A stretch of 42,694 bases of DNA, taken from the IMG/VR virus record IMGVR_UViG_3300035698_005380, positions 1-42,694 of that record; one strand, 5' to 3'. Made by a program: the position numbers and the translations under genes. Position 1 is the stretch's first letter. Each line of letters begins with the position of its first letter. The DNA is from a virus. Shown here piece after piece: positions 23,201 to 31,028 of this stretch. The notes beneath the pieces are model-generated. The model was not told the DNA's origin, ran no database searches, and saw nothing but the letters and a program-made list of their open reading frames with translations.

Positions 23201-25965
23201 TACGCTTCAAACTGGTTGGCAAAAAATTCTTGAGGTGAGTCAGCATCGTTGGCTTTCCCACTCCTGATCAACCGAAACTTCACTGATTCTTCTGCAAACT
23301 TTCCATCAATATCATAATATTTTGATACAGTATCCCAGAACTCAAAACGATCTTCTGATGTTAGTATGTTTTGATAAGCCCAATGAGCAATCTCGTGCGC
23401 CATCGTTGTTGCTGGCGTGTATGCACCCTCTTCGTTAGATATTTTTTGCGTTATCCTTATCTGATTTTGACTGGATTTATCGTCACCACTTAGGACATCG
23501 TAGTAATTCCCACCACCTCGGCTAATGCTTGGCGCAGCGCTCCCAGTCAAATCTTTGATAAGCTGGACAGTGGCAGATTGTTCTTCGTCAGTATATTTAG
23601 CAAGAATATCTCTCGCGTTCTGCATAGACGTTTCTTTGTCTACGTTGTTGAATCGCTCGACACCATTGGGCGCTATCTTAGCCAACTCTTCATTCGCGAC
23701 TTTTAATGCATCGACTATTTGAAAAAACCCGTCTTTGTCTTTAGGCCAATGAACATTATCTAATGCAATTATATGACGGTATAGTCCTTGAGCGTTTGAA
23801 ATACCATCACGTACTCCCTCCTCTATTATTCCTTTCGCTGCCCCTAAATAAAGTGAACTCGGCAGGGGCATGTCTATTATTCTTTGACTAACATCACGAG
23901 AGATAGCAACTGATTTAAGCTGATCTTCAGGGAAAGCTCGCTTCGATTCGTTAGGTACAAGGTCTTGTGCTGACGCAGGAGCCTCATCGAATGGGATGAT
24001 CATGTCTGGTGCGTGGCGACCACCTTTGCCACCGATCAGGGACATGTCTACCCGACCAAAAATCCAGTCTTCTATCGGCTTCTTGCCGAGGATGACACTA
24101 GGCTTATTGATACCAGCATCAAGTTGTTTCTGTGAAATAACTTTGTAATCGTGAGTACCGTCAGCGTTAGGCTTCTTGCTCATAATAGCTGCGAGTTGGC
24201 CTTCTGGAATTTCTGCGCTCTCATCAATCTGGCGTAGTTGTTCAGCCCTGCTCATTGCCTCTGGTGTACCATCACCAACTTCTCTTTGGTGATCCCGTAT
24301 GATTCGTAGATTTTCCATCATACGTTCACGTAAGTTTTCTATATTTGTTGGGCTGGCTGGTTCAGCTTTTAATTCCTTATTTGCCTTTCCTTTGAGCGTA
24401 GACTTCTTTTCTTCAAGTGCGTCTGGTGACGGCGCTGCTGCACGTTCTGCTGGTGTAGGTGTAACCATTTCTCCACGAGCCATGCGAAGAGTCGGTTCAT
24501 CCCTATAGAATTTCTGAGTAATAGGGTCGTAGTAGGCTATCTCACCCTTCTTAATTACTGTGCTGTACTTAATAAACTCGCCATTCTTTACTATCTTTGT
24601 TCCACCATTGTACTGCTTTTCAGCTTGCCACTTAACAGGCTCACGACCCTCTACGTACTTGATTGACTTGCCATCCTCAACTCGTCGTGGCGCGTGTGCA
24701 ATCGCTTTAGCTATATCAAGACCAATGACGGGTTCACCATTAATCTCACTAATCATCTTAGAGACCGTCTGGTTCTTCTCGTTTGGAGTGGCTTGCCTAC
24801 CTGATAGTTTTGGGTCAACCCAATCACCATAAGTAGTGCTAGGTACTCGCGCTACAGGATTATTATTAAGCTCATCAGTCACTCGTTGAGTCGGTGATGG
24901 TCGCTCATCTGTGTTCTCATCAACCTCCTTTAATTTTTCTTTCTTGTTGGATTCAGCAATCCTAGCCTTAGCTTTGTGCTGCATAAATGAGAGAGCCGCC
25001 TTGCGGTTGGCTTCATTTTGACTAAGACCCTTACCTTTATAAAAGTCACTTAGCTTACGTACCACGATCTTATCAGACTCAGAAAGGCTCTCTGTAATCG
25101 TATGGTAAACGGATTTTATTTGTGTATTAAGATCACCTGATTGGTCTGATGATCCTGACACATCATCCAAAACACCCATTAAGTAATCTACGTTTGCTGC
25201 GTAGTCGGCCATCTCTTGCTCAGTTGGATCAACTATCTTGTCATACGCTTCTTTTTCGCTATTGAATACATCCAATACGTCTTGCTGAGACATCTCGACG
25301 GATGCGGCTTTGGGTGTTTGCGACGAAATTATTTCATCCAGTATTTTTGATGCGTCTGCGAATTCTTTTACAGCAGACTCTATTTCTTTGAGGCCAACGC
25401 GACCATCACCATCAGGGGTGATCATCCCAGCCAACAACTCGATATCAATATCATTATCTGTGGCTGCTTGTTCAAGCTGCTTTCTAGCTCGTTGCTTAAA
25501 CTTCATGCCGCCCAGCATTTTTTCAGGAGACTCAGGTGTTGACGCACTACCGATTGGGTCGGCTGATGATGTTCCTGAAGTTACTATGGGGGCTTCTGGT
25601 GTGGGCTGCGTACCGACTTGTCCGGTAGGTGCTTCGACTTGTCCAGTAGGGGTTGGATTAAACTTCTGCATGTAGTCTTCGTACGTAGGAACGAATCCTT
25701 GCTTGCCAGCTATCTTTGCTTCGAGGTCTTTGTACTGCTTACCTAATCCGTTTGCCAGCTCATCGACTGCACTGAGTCTAGCCTTGATGTTAAGTTTTCC
25801 TGAGAGTTTCTTTGCCTCAACTGGATCATCAGATCGAAATTCCAATCCGAAGGTAGGGTCTTTAGCTATTTGCTTCGACCGTTTTGAGAGAGTTTTTAGA
25901 TCAAGATCATCGTCTTGTAAATGAAGAGCTGCACAATCAGTTATAGTGCCTATAGTTTTAGCCAT
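17275..25965 (-). CDS. Giant polyvalent virion protein: two HExxH motifs, ADP-ribosyltransferase signature (2896 aa)
   Basis: Recognisable parts in order are: H857-E-I-A-H861 (a zinc-metallopeptidase motif), H1520-E-V-G-H1524 (a second one), and an ADP-ribosyltransferase-like region with YHGT at 1709-1712, GAGIYIT with Y1738, and GYDAI and HESYTLIE with E1974 as the likely H-Y-E triad. The last 300 residues alternate hydrophobic and Gly/Ala-rich stretches, as in proteins that cross or pore the membrane during ejection. This combination fits the large polyvalent proteins of podoviruses, packaged and injected to act on host targets early. It is the last gene of the late operon; AGGTGA lies before the ATG. 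No single-subunit RNA polymerase motifs are seen, so it is not an N4-type virion RNA polymerase. Individual activities are unproven. Confidence 0.8.
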   Translation of the reverse strand: MAKTIGTITDCAALHLQDDDLDLKTLSKRSKQIAKDPTFGLEFRSDDPVEAKKLSGKLNIKARLSAVDELANGLGKQYKDLEAKIAGKQGFVPTYEDYMQKFNPTPTGQVEAPTGQVGTQPTPEAPIVTSGTSSADPIGSASTPESPEKMLGGMKFKQRARKQLEQAATDNDIDIELLAGMITPDGDGRVGLKEIESAVKEFADASKILDEIISSQTPKAASVEMSQQDVLDVFNSEKEAYDKIVDPTEQEMADYAANVDYLMGVLDDVSGSSDQSGDLNTQIKSVYHTITESLSESDKIVVRKLSDFYKGKGLSQNEANRKAALSFMQHKAKARIAESNKKEKLKEVDENTDERPSPTQRVTDELNNNPVARVPSTTYGDWVDPKLSGRQATPNEKNQTVSKMISEINGEPVIGLDIAKAIAHAPRRVEDGKSIKYVEGREPVKWQAEKQYNGGTKIVKNGEFIKYSTVIKKGEIAYYDPITQKFYRDEPTLRMARGEMVTPTPAERAAAPSPDALEEKKSTLKGKANKELKAEPASPTNIENLRERMMENLRIIRDHQREVGDGTPEAMSRAEQLRQIDESAEIPEGQLAAIMSKKPNADGTHDYKVISQKQLDAGINKPSVILGKKPIEDWIFGRVDMSLIGGKGGRHAPDMIIPFDEAPASAQDLVPNESKRAFPEDQLKSVAISRDVSQRIIDMPLPSSLYLGAAKGIIEEGVRDGISNAQGLYRHIIALDNVHWPKDKDGFFQIVDALKVANEELAKIAPNGVERFNNVDKETSMQNARDILAKYTDEEQSATVQLIKDLTGSAAPSISRGGGNYYDVLSGDDKSSQNQIRITQKISNEEGAYTPATTMAHEIAHWAYQNILTSEDRFEFWDTVSKYYDIDGKFAEESVKFRLIRSGKANDADSPQEFFANQFEAYLASNGKYNMGNEALYKRLVKYVEEFFNRATNKKLLDKDLEPLFAKILLGDEKIKFSAKNPKVRNPAPLLPYGEMMKFRWQMTDEVDKNLHDALLTEDPTRIINAVGEVVVHLYQLVPSRFRAAKEGRVSTGALKATRKIRKQIRGKADKLRIKMLGNVADADQVFNDNIVANPHRDSDLAEEGYDEYSYVDSDYEGGDGNDSVAFDYNDFENGYSFFNLTDPDSSLDEIIQELRVEIFDPQSDNGSLSQILKRSKQLLEEEFVRYGIPTSEALDDYVGSMPESFRKGVHAVEPLPPKAKYNQARERNKKERIADGTDKLENILKARAAQFAAGKLGKLERSGKPLPDLNGLTIRQLADVYKGFEGTKEGSQILTELLRKEKLTTEPVGKPRAASLEHSKRIQAAKIDELETMLTDAFESGNTEEVTRIIWETQRRSYNKAIDRTIKRAGELNKVAVVGPKIQAIMPIKTQAIGLASKIEAIDYEGGAADGIPANARFGIREAMGYFVHRNPEVQHDLRTMAYRMFNLMGRSAKATMEDANILSMDDVMRLSGRGSASAGITGVMADFTSPEFKNLRNDLRRMTVGLNKGNSDPFDLMHEVGHVLMRTNMITDKDRGEIMNAFIESNDDIKKNVSRRKYDELPVHDRLERQSEEWFVEHWSQYLAERTSKGDVFSARDSGTPESLNLRSSVESKLDTFIEGAAYLLNGVIGRKDIKQVFRRLTVYGDMVQPRKSTKMPIRNRGPVPASMAAQHFQDMYASSSNNKKSRIHDYINGGLIGPDGTPIRLYHGTPNLNPLEDREVVFQPSQSGNFGAGIYITTNPVIADEVYAKKPTMASWTRMIEGSPNLDADQKIEALDNAKRASSLRSQISNKKVDRQDLINGRGDYSDVGDISSIDNQLKLERLDSEIELLEYNEQSFHTVLKNLDIDYNAGVLTVYARVNNPIDLRRTSMYKMEDTTLQSMMRFGMLEMLSEGKEMEQIRQAYAPMNKQLTESGSLSGDELYMMSVKALQKVVGSKKAAQQRYTEFFGQLGYDAIHSTHQNTLTGDRIPHESYTLIETLDANDNWRSAAFNIKSQDAQYFDEKDTRLYYSDSMSQPASLTTALSALRGEGGDSASIATMLDNAETKGTAPEVTSGLRKIAKGRALNDEDIKGIREASVAERLLSKNSQRMRKTGMNWLANYVENYYPSVYNKFARAYMPIKQLMNELPDRDGVVKEWVKSSNPFNKASRGQPESHKNVLKALRRGNASRAYSALTAPEKTLFNKIKGTMKSLHTEMIDNEVMVGDIENYMPQVWNIESIGKDMDAFTRALTMYLKTENSSRSTEEASQIAGRITNNLLNDDGLYIPPPVSNKGGVEGHLDYQRLLRIDKTPELYDLFEPFMENNLDGLLVKYMDGASKRIHQTKNIGLNVHAYADYMDIGESGIDAVVRQLSTPRIFTKEIKGQDPITGVTSSASMEKVMEMPFQSEEQARPFAMEALDQYLKHGKIAAKDFMLNLLPEDKRTKTYDRRVDAIANAMSDFKLAEDGRPTAINRSEFDHAEGTIRTLQGKQVNPRESQKFINASRNVRAINNISLLSFTVLTSIPDAVLPLIRSGSFRSWMKGISKYAADPDYRSEIKNTGVAIENALHSRMVGMYGADATGGVGVAQNAFFNATMLTPWTDMWRGLAGAVALESFNTQVTKAAKSYDPSLTEKDQSREYKFAYRYLNRYGMSEWLKDPTKKLDPADDVVALGMIKFANDTIFSPNPDDIPLAYQTPAGSILFQLKSFPLLMGRMAKDVLLDDVKSGNFKRPLYFATFAPALGMAAIGTKDLVQQRGGEDGESAEFRERSAGKYGELLGYNADVHGDLDTFLGWYFEGLTAAGGFGLIGDMMHDVASQADNGAYGVQRAAGTILGPTFGLGASVVNVMGGAKEAALDVWDKGTTGTNSKERLATREIIGRLPVLGGIKSVKEASVNFFAGEKTERRSSGWGSSW

Positions 25966-26042
25966 GTTTCACCTGTGGTCGGGATATTTTTCATCCGACT
26001 GTTACGTTACTTACTTTATTTTGTTGTAGTTGGGGCAGACAT

Positions 26043-26321
26043 TTACTTTAGTAAGCCCACAAAGTCCTTTAGCTTGTCAACCACCATAAGACCCAAGCCA
26101 CCACTGGCGACGAGAACCCCAATGACAATCCCCTTACCCACTCGGAGCTTGCCCTCAAAGTCTTTGATTTCGTTTTCAAGGTCGATGATTCTGATGCGGT
26201 CGTTGTTACTATCCCGACGTAGTTCGTTAAGCTCATATCGCAATAGCTTGAGTTCCGTAGCTTCTGCAACCGATGAACCTCTTCGAGATAGCTCGGCTGC
26301 CCTTTTATCATCATTTTCCAT
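26043..26321 (-). CDS. Coiled-coil protein with a C-terminal membrane segment (92 aa)
   Basis: Residues about 15-60 form a charged coiled coil and residues about 63-82 one hydrophobic segment (GIVIGVLVASGGLGLMVV), with a short amphipathic end. It overlaps the holin gene by 11 bases. Together with the holin and endolysin it completes a lysis cassette, so it may be a spanin-like or holin-modulating protein. It has no lipoprotein signal and the membrane segment is at the C-terminus, so it is not a classical Rz. The 77 bases after it hold only the leader of the giant gene. Confidence 0.6.
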   Translation of the reverse strand: MENDDKRAAELSRRGSSVAEATELKLLRYELNELRRDSNNDRIRIIDLENEIKDFEGKLRVGKGIVIGVLVASGGLGLMVVDKLKDFVGLLK

Positions 26322-26880
26322 TACTTAATCTCGACGTACCGCGAGACATGAACCACCATGAGACAGCGGTTATTGTTAGGAAAAGAAGTTGGTTAATCAT
26401 ATTTGCGTAGAGTGCGTAGAGCTTGGTAATGGGTATGGATTCAAGACCATTAATCATTTGATGCGTTTCAAACATGAAGTAGGTTGTTACGATAAGAAGG
26501 TAGATGGTTATAGTGGGTCGCATTAGGTATCGAATACCATCTACGAATTTAATACCCGTCATCTTTAATTGAATTGCTACGCTAGACGCGAATGCCTCGG
26601 CCTCGACTTTCTGAATTTCAATTGAGCCTTTGGTTTCTGCGATGTCAATTGCGATCTGTCCTTCGAGCTGCGATGACTCCATGCCTTTGTCGGCAAGGGC
26701 GATTGCGTGAGTGTGTGCCATTTGGTCTTGTTGAAGGTCAATATTAGCCATAGCCAAATCGTGTGCGAATCTTTGTTGGTCAGCCTTTCTATTTTCACGC
26801 TTTGTTATGTATCCCCCAACCACGCCCACAATAGAGCCTAGTCCGGCACTACTGGCTATTCCTAGTATTGTCTCTAGCAT
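26311..26880 (-). CDS. 3TM-type holin (189 aa)
   Basis: Three hydrophobic segments are visible: the N-terminus (ILGIASSAGLGSIVGVVGGY), a middle one (TITIYLLIVTTYFMF) and a C-terminal one (INQLLFLTITAVSWWFM). Between the first two lies a long charged helical stretch. This is the layout of the phage 3TM holin family (Holin_3TMs). It would open the inner membrane to release the endolysin from the gene directly upstream, three bases away. Confidence 0.8.
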   Translation of the reverse strand: MLETILGIASSAGLGSIVGVVGGYITKRENRKADQQRFAHDLAMANIDLQQDQMAHTHAIALADKGMESSQLEGQIAIDIAETKGSIEIQKVEAEAFASSVAIQLKMTGIKFVDGIRYLMRPTITIYLLIVTTYFMFETHQMINGLESIPITKLYALYANMINQLLFLTITAVSWWFMSRGTSRLSNGK

Positions 26881-26883
26881 GGG

Positions 26884-27306
26884 TCAATCCGTATATTTAG
26901 GTTTCGAGTATTTTCCCACGATATTAAATATCAAATCGTCCTCACCAAGGAACTCCTTTACTTCGCGTAATGCCTTACGACTTCCTATGACGGCAGGTTT
27001 GCCACCAAGTATTGATTTGCCTGTGCCAAGGATTAAGCAGCCACGGGAATGTGAAACAAAGTTACCATTGTGAATAAGGATTCCTGATCGATTAGGTACG
27101 GCTTGCATGTGCCATACTCGTTTGTATTTACCGGATGCGCTTCTGGGTAGGTACTTTGTTATGTATTGTCCTTCTGGTATGCAGGATATATTTGATCTAT
27201 TGTTTAGCCACGGTCGCTCTATGGTACTGAACGACTCTCCTTCAATAGTAAATGTGCCGTACGTGTGTGTTGGGTAATAGGATCGAATTAGAGTTAGTGC
27301 TATCAC
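26884..27306 (-). CDS. Putative endolysin, DUF5675 type with a YkuD-like HxG...SRGC motif (140 aa)
   Basis: The sequence fits DUF5675: LIRSYYPTHTYGTF at the start, TIERPW, an IPEGQY turn, then ILIHNGNF (H79) and SHSRGCL with C90. The His...Ser-x-Gly-Cys pattern resembles L,D-transpeptidase (YkuD) active sites, so a cysteine enzyme acting on peptidoglycan peptides is likely. It lies directly before the holin. The start is GTG at 27304-27306 with GAGG seven bases upstream. No signal peptide or SAR domain, so it depends on the holin for export. Endolysin activity is inferred from family and neighbours. Confidence 0.75.
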   Translation of the reverse strand: MIALTLIRSYYPTHTYGTFTIEGESFSTIERPWLNNRSNISCIPEGQYITKYLPRSASGKYKRVWHMQAVPNRSGILIHNGNFVSHSRGCLILGTGKSILGGKPAVIGSRKALREVKEFLGEDDLIFNIVGKYSKPKYTD

Positions 27307-27334
27307 AATATAACCTCAATGTTTTTTTGAATTT

Positions 27335-27362
27335 ACTGCATCGCCACCTCCAACGATGCAGT
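27335..27362 (-). other. Strong stem-loop in front of the endolysin gene
   Basis: ACTGCATCG (27335-27343) and CGATGCAGT (27354-27362) form a perfect 9-bp stem with a ten-base loop containing GGAGG on the transcribed strand. No U-tract follows in either direction. It lies about 29 bases before the endolysin GTG and could act in mRNA processing or in control of lysis gene translation. Confidence 0.5.
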
Positions 27363-27376
27363 AGTCAGCGACTAGA

Positions 27377-27448
27377 TTATTTGGATCGAGGCTTCTTTGG
27401 CTTAGATGGTTTGCCGTATGGTATTTTCTTTGGCTTAGAGTTTTTCAT
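27377..27448 (-). CDS. Very basic micro-protein (23 aa)
   Basis: Too short for standard ORF calling. ATG at 27446-27448 has TGAGGGA about eight bases upstream, a good ribosome binding site. The product is MKNSKPKKIPYGKPSKPKKP plus RSK: two near-repeats of SKPKK around PYGKP. Short Lys/Pro peptides with an xPYGKxx core are met in other podoviruses near the internal virion genes. It could bind nucleic acid or a virion protein. It fills most of an otherwise empty 166-base gap. Confidence 0.5.
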   Translation of the reverse strand: MKNSKPKKIPYGKPSKPKKPRSK

Positions 27449-27472
27449 CGTTTTTCCCTCAGTGATTTCATG

Positions 27473-29116
27473 TTAACCGCCTATACATATCTTAAATTTC
27501 TGGAGCCTATCCACTCGGTCTGTAATCCCTTTGTACATAACGCTTGCTTGCTGGTTTGGTGTAGTAACAACCTCTCCGCTAGGCATTTCAACCGCGTCAT
27601 CAAAGAAGATTTGATCTAGTGCTATTGCAGAATCCGGCGCTTGAGTTGGTGCAACTGCTACTGGAGCTACGGGCGTAGGCTCCGGTACGTTAGGCGTCAT
27701 AAGAGGTTGGTCACTTTCTATATCTACTGCTTGTACGTCGGTTTCATTTTGACCGGGGGGTTGCGGCTGCGTAGTAGTTTGTTCTCCTTGCGTACTAGCT
27801 TCGGTTGTATTGGCTTTTGTTGTCGCCTCTCTCGATTCAGCAAACTTTTTAACAATGTCGCCAAACAATTCTTCTGACCGAGGGCTGTACGCATCTTCAC
27901 CTTTTAGCTGTTCGTACCAGCCAATAACTTCTTGTAGGTTAATATCCCTTGCTGTGCCTAGATTGTTTTCACCCTCTACACCACTATTCAATAATGCTTG
28001 AATCTCAGTATTTTCATTTGATATGCGAGTAGCTAAACCCCTGAGTTTTGCTGACCTAGTATGACTTGCTTTTGCATCAGCAATCTCATCTGGATCACCA
28101 TCAGCATTAGCTCTACGTAAAACTTCAGCAGTTTCGTTATAGCGTACGTTAATCGCATTAACATCGATTATATCGGGTCTTGCGATAGGTATTTCTTCTT
28201 CGTCTAGTGTTGGGCTTTCGGTAGCATTGAACTGGCGTTCAGCTTCCATTTCATTACGATCTTGAGTGGTCTGCTGCTCATTTTCAATAATAACTTCATT
28301 GGCCCCTAGATCATCAGTTAAAGCTGGGGCTGGTTGTTGTGGCCCTTCAATGTCTGGACGGTTTTGGATAGTGTTTGCGATATCTTCCTCTTGAAGGCCG
28401 CGAGCTAGTTTGTTACCTCTAACCGCACCCATCACGCCGCCGCCAACTCCACCTAACAAACCACTTAATGCGCCACCAACTCCAGCCGCTACTGCGGTTT
28501 GACCTAGACTAAACTCATCCTGTAGTCCGAGCTGCATGTCACGCGCTTGGATCGCTGAGTCAGCTATTGCTTCGATAGGTGCGCCGTACTTTGCTTCAGC
28601 AATTGCACCAGATTTTGCACCAGCTTTAGTTGCTGCCCATGTTGTGTTTTTTCCAGCTTGAGCCGCAAGTCGCGCTGCTTGACCTACCTTACCTGCTGCC
28701 GCTATGGGGCCAATAAGGTTTAGTGGATCAGTAAGGATAGCCTTACCAATAGACTTAGCTACTTGAAAACCATCCTTGTCACCCATGCCACCATCTTGAA
28801 AGAAGAAGGGCATCTTTTGGTACGCGCCTACTAAGCGCTTCTTCAGCTCTCGCTCTTGAAGGTTTGAGTTATACGTATCAAGTACGTCACCTGATGTACC
28901 GAACGTGACATTAAGTTCAGCATAAGTACGGTCGTCGTACCACTGCCGAATCATGTCGTCCTTGTTCTCGAACCGCTTGCCATTCATTGCGTAGTATTCT
29001 CGCAAGTCATCATGGAATCTAGGATCATCAAGTAACTTAGAAGGGTCTACTGAATTAAGGTAGTCACCACGCTGTTCTCCGGCGGATGGAGTGAAGTCTG
29101 TAAATTTTGCTGGCAT
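27473..29116 (-). CDS. Internal virion / ejection-type protein (547 aa)
   Basis: The N-terminal 120 residues are charged (with LDDPRFHDDLREYYAMNGKR). Residues about 135-235 are rich in Ala and Gly with long weakly hydrophobic helices (SLGQTAVAAGVGGALSGLLG), as in podovirus proteins ejected into the envelope. The C-terminal 250 residues are polar, acidic and Gln/Pro/Thr-rich, probably disordered. It follows two coiled-coil virion proteins in the late operon, the order of podovirus ejection proteins. No lytic transglycosylase motif is visible. Starts with a GTAAAAA-type leader; the ribosome binding site is weak. Confidence 0.6.
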   Translation of the reverse strand: MPAKFTDFTPSAGEQRGDYLNSVDPSKLLDDPRFHDDLREYYAMNGKRFENKDDMIRQWYDDRTYAELNVTFGTSGDVLDTYNSNLQERELKKRLVGAYQKMPFFFQDGGMGDKDGFQVAKSIGKAILTDPLNLIGPIAAAGKVGQAARLAAQAGKNTTWAATKAGAKSGAIAEAKYGAPIEAIADSAIQARDMQLGLQDEFSLGQTAVAAGVGGALSGLLGGVGGGVMGAVRGNKLARGLQEEDIANTIQNRPDIEGPQQPAPALTDDLGANEVIIENEQQTTQDRNEMEAERQFNATESPTLDEEEIPIARPDIIDVNAINVRYNETAEVLRRANADGDPDEIADAKASHTRSAKLRGLATRISNENTEIQALLNSGVEGENNLGTARDINLQEVIGWYEQLKGEDAYSPRSEELFGDIVKKFAESREATTKANTTEASTQGEQTTTQPQPPGQNETDVQAVDIESDQPLMTPNVPEPTPVAPVAVAPTQAPDSAIALDQIFFDDAVEMPSGEVVTTPNQQASVMYKGITDRVDRLQKFKICIGG

Positions 29117-29122
29117 CTTTTT

Positions 29123-30991
29123 TTACCTAATTCTGCGGCTTATGACTCGTGGATTAGCTTGATCCCAAGCGGCTTGCATCTCTTCCCTTACTTGTGTTTT
29201 TAAATTTGCAACCATGTATGCACGTTTCCTACCTGCCATCTCATCTTTGTTAATTCCCTTTTCGGACAGGATGGCCGTTACTCGTGCCATGATATCTTCT
29301 TCGGTTGGCGGCTCTGCGCCAGTTAGTGAGCTGGGATTCCCCTTCCCTGCATCTACATCAGTTGTTTTGACCTCTACATCAGTTGTTGTGACCTCTACTT
29401 TTTTCCGTAGTAGCGCATCAATACGGGCGATGAGGATTTCCGTTTGAGATTTGAGTGGGTCTAAGAGTTGTGATTGTGCGGTGGACTCAAGAAAAGGTTC
29501 ACTGCCTTTAATCCATCTCTCAGGATTGCGTAACCTCAATTCAATCTCTTTTTCAAGGGTCTCATAATTATTTTGTAACGACACTTTCATTTTTTCTAAA
29601 TTACCAGTAGCGGTTTTTTTATCTACCACTACGCCACTAGTAAGCATTGATTGGATTCCTGTGAAAGTAGTTTCCATTTTCTTGCCCCACTGAGCGAGTT
29701 GTAATTGGAAATCTTCAACATAATCAATTACAGTCTCTTGGTCTGGGTACTGATCCGCCGCTAACTTTTTTGCACGAGTACGTTGATCTGAAATATTCCT
29801 TAACTGCGCGTTTTCGATTTCGGATAGCGATTGCCTCCATTTATTGTATCCCTCGGCAGGGCTACTAAATTCATTGCCTCGAATAAAGGCTGCCAAACTA
29901 GCCGCCTGTTGGGTTGTCAAATCTAAATCTGCGATCGCAAGACGAGCAGCACCTTTCTTAGTGTCATCGACATCATTTAGAGTAGCTTGGAGGTAACTAG
30001 TAACAGCCTTAGCTTGGTTTGTAATATCCAAAAAGGCTTGGTCAGTGGCTTCTAATTTGCCTTTAATATTTTCGGCTTCTATATTTCCGTCGCGCCTTAA
30101 CTGCATCTCTTTCATAATGATGTCAGCCATCCTCTCTATTTCTTCTGGTGTTTCCTGGCTACCAATGTCAGCCATTTGCAAGTCTTCAATAATATTCGCA
30201 CGTACTGCGGCATAACCCTTGCCTCCTGCGGCAAGCTGGTTCTGCCTGAAAGTGTCACTCATGTACTCCTTTTTAAGATTATGGAACATTACTGTACGTT
30301 GACGATTCTGGTCTTCTTTCAGTTGGTTTTGGTTATCCTTCAGTCTGGTCTGCTCATCTGAGAATTGTTTTTTCAATTGAGCTTGGTATTGACTTAGCTC
30401 GCCTTGATTAAAGTCCTTGAAATTCTCGTCATCGAACAAGCCTGAAATATCTGCTGCGCCATCCGTTTCCTTTAACATCGACAAACCTTTTTGAAGCACA
30501 TCGTCGTACATTTTCTTGACTTTTTTATCACGGCGTTGCTGGTAGTTGCCTATGTTATCTGTAGCGCTTTTTCTGGATTCAAATTCATATTGGGAATCAC
30601 CATTAGATAATATTCCAGTGAGTGAATTTTGAAGTTCAGCCTCCGTCATATTCATCATGTTGTCTTCTATGTACTGCTGAATCTGGTTATTAACAGCCAT
30701 GTTTTTTGCGGCGAAGTCTAGGTTCTTGCCATAATCATCCCGTCGCTTTTTCTCTTGATTGTCATTACCCATACGCTCAATTATGTCTTGGGCTGGGAGG
30801 CTGCCACGGATAAAGAAATCTTTAGGGCCAACGACTTGTTCAAGGTATTGGTTATAGTCTGCTGCGCTTGCGTAGGGGTTGTTCTGCTTGTATGTCTCGA
30901 ATAGCTTGGCTACTTCGCCCCGTCTACGTTCATTACGCTCGCCCCATTGGAGCATTCCAGCGCCAACTCCTGCTTGTGTAAATGCTCCCAT
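29123..30991 (-). CDS. Coiled-coil internal virion protein (622 aa)
   Basis: Nearly the whole sequence is charged and helical with long coiled-coil stretches; there are no cysteines or catalytic motifs. The N-terminus (MGAFTQAGVGAGMLQWGERN) is short, Gly-rich and hydrophobic, as in other podovirus core proteins. A 21-base tandem repeat (29353-29373 and 29374-29394) encodes a doubled KTTDVEV-type unit near the C-terminus. TAGGTAGGA lies before the ATG. Six bases separate it from the next gene. Position between the other two core-type genes supports an internal virion or ejection role. Confidence 0.6.
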   Translation of the reverse strand: MGAFTQAGVGAGMLQWGERNERRRGEVAKLFETYKQNNPYASAADYNQYLEQVVGPKDFFIRGSLPAQDIIERMGNDNQEKKRRDDYGKNLDFAAKNMAVNNQIQQYIEDNMMNMTEAELQNSLTGILSNGDSQYEFESRKSATDNIGNYQQRRDKKVKKMYDDVLQKGLSMLKETDGAADISGLFDDENFKDFNQGELSQYQAQLKKQFSDEQTRLKDNQNQLKEDQNRQRTVMFHNLKKEYMSDTFRQNQLAAGGKGYAAVRANIIEDLQMADIGSQETPEEIERMADIIMKEMQLRRDGNIEAENIKGKLEATDQAFLDITNQAKAVTSYLQATLNDVDDTKKGAARLAIADLDLTTQQAASLAAFIRGNEFSSPAEGYNKWRQSLSEIENAQLRNISDQRTRAKKLAADQYPDQETVIDYVEDFQLQLAQWGKKMETTFTGIQSMLTSGVVVDKKTATGNLEKMKVSLQNNYETLEKEIELRLRNPERWIKGSEPFLESTAQSQLLDPLKSQTEILIARIDALLRKKVEVTTTDVEVKTTDVDAGKGNPSSLTGAEPPTEEDIMARVTAILSEKGINKDEMAGRKRAYMVANLKTQVREEMQAAWDQANPRVISRRIR

Positions 30992-31028
30992 TGTTTTTTC
31001 CTACCTATCATTCAGTGTAAGTTCGAGG

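Noticed and set aside
17275-25965. Reading the giant protein as an N4-type virion RNA polymerase
   Set aside because: The size and podovirus context invite it, but no single-subunit polymerase motifs were seen, while HExxH and ADP-ribosyltransferase motifs were.
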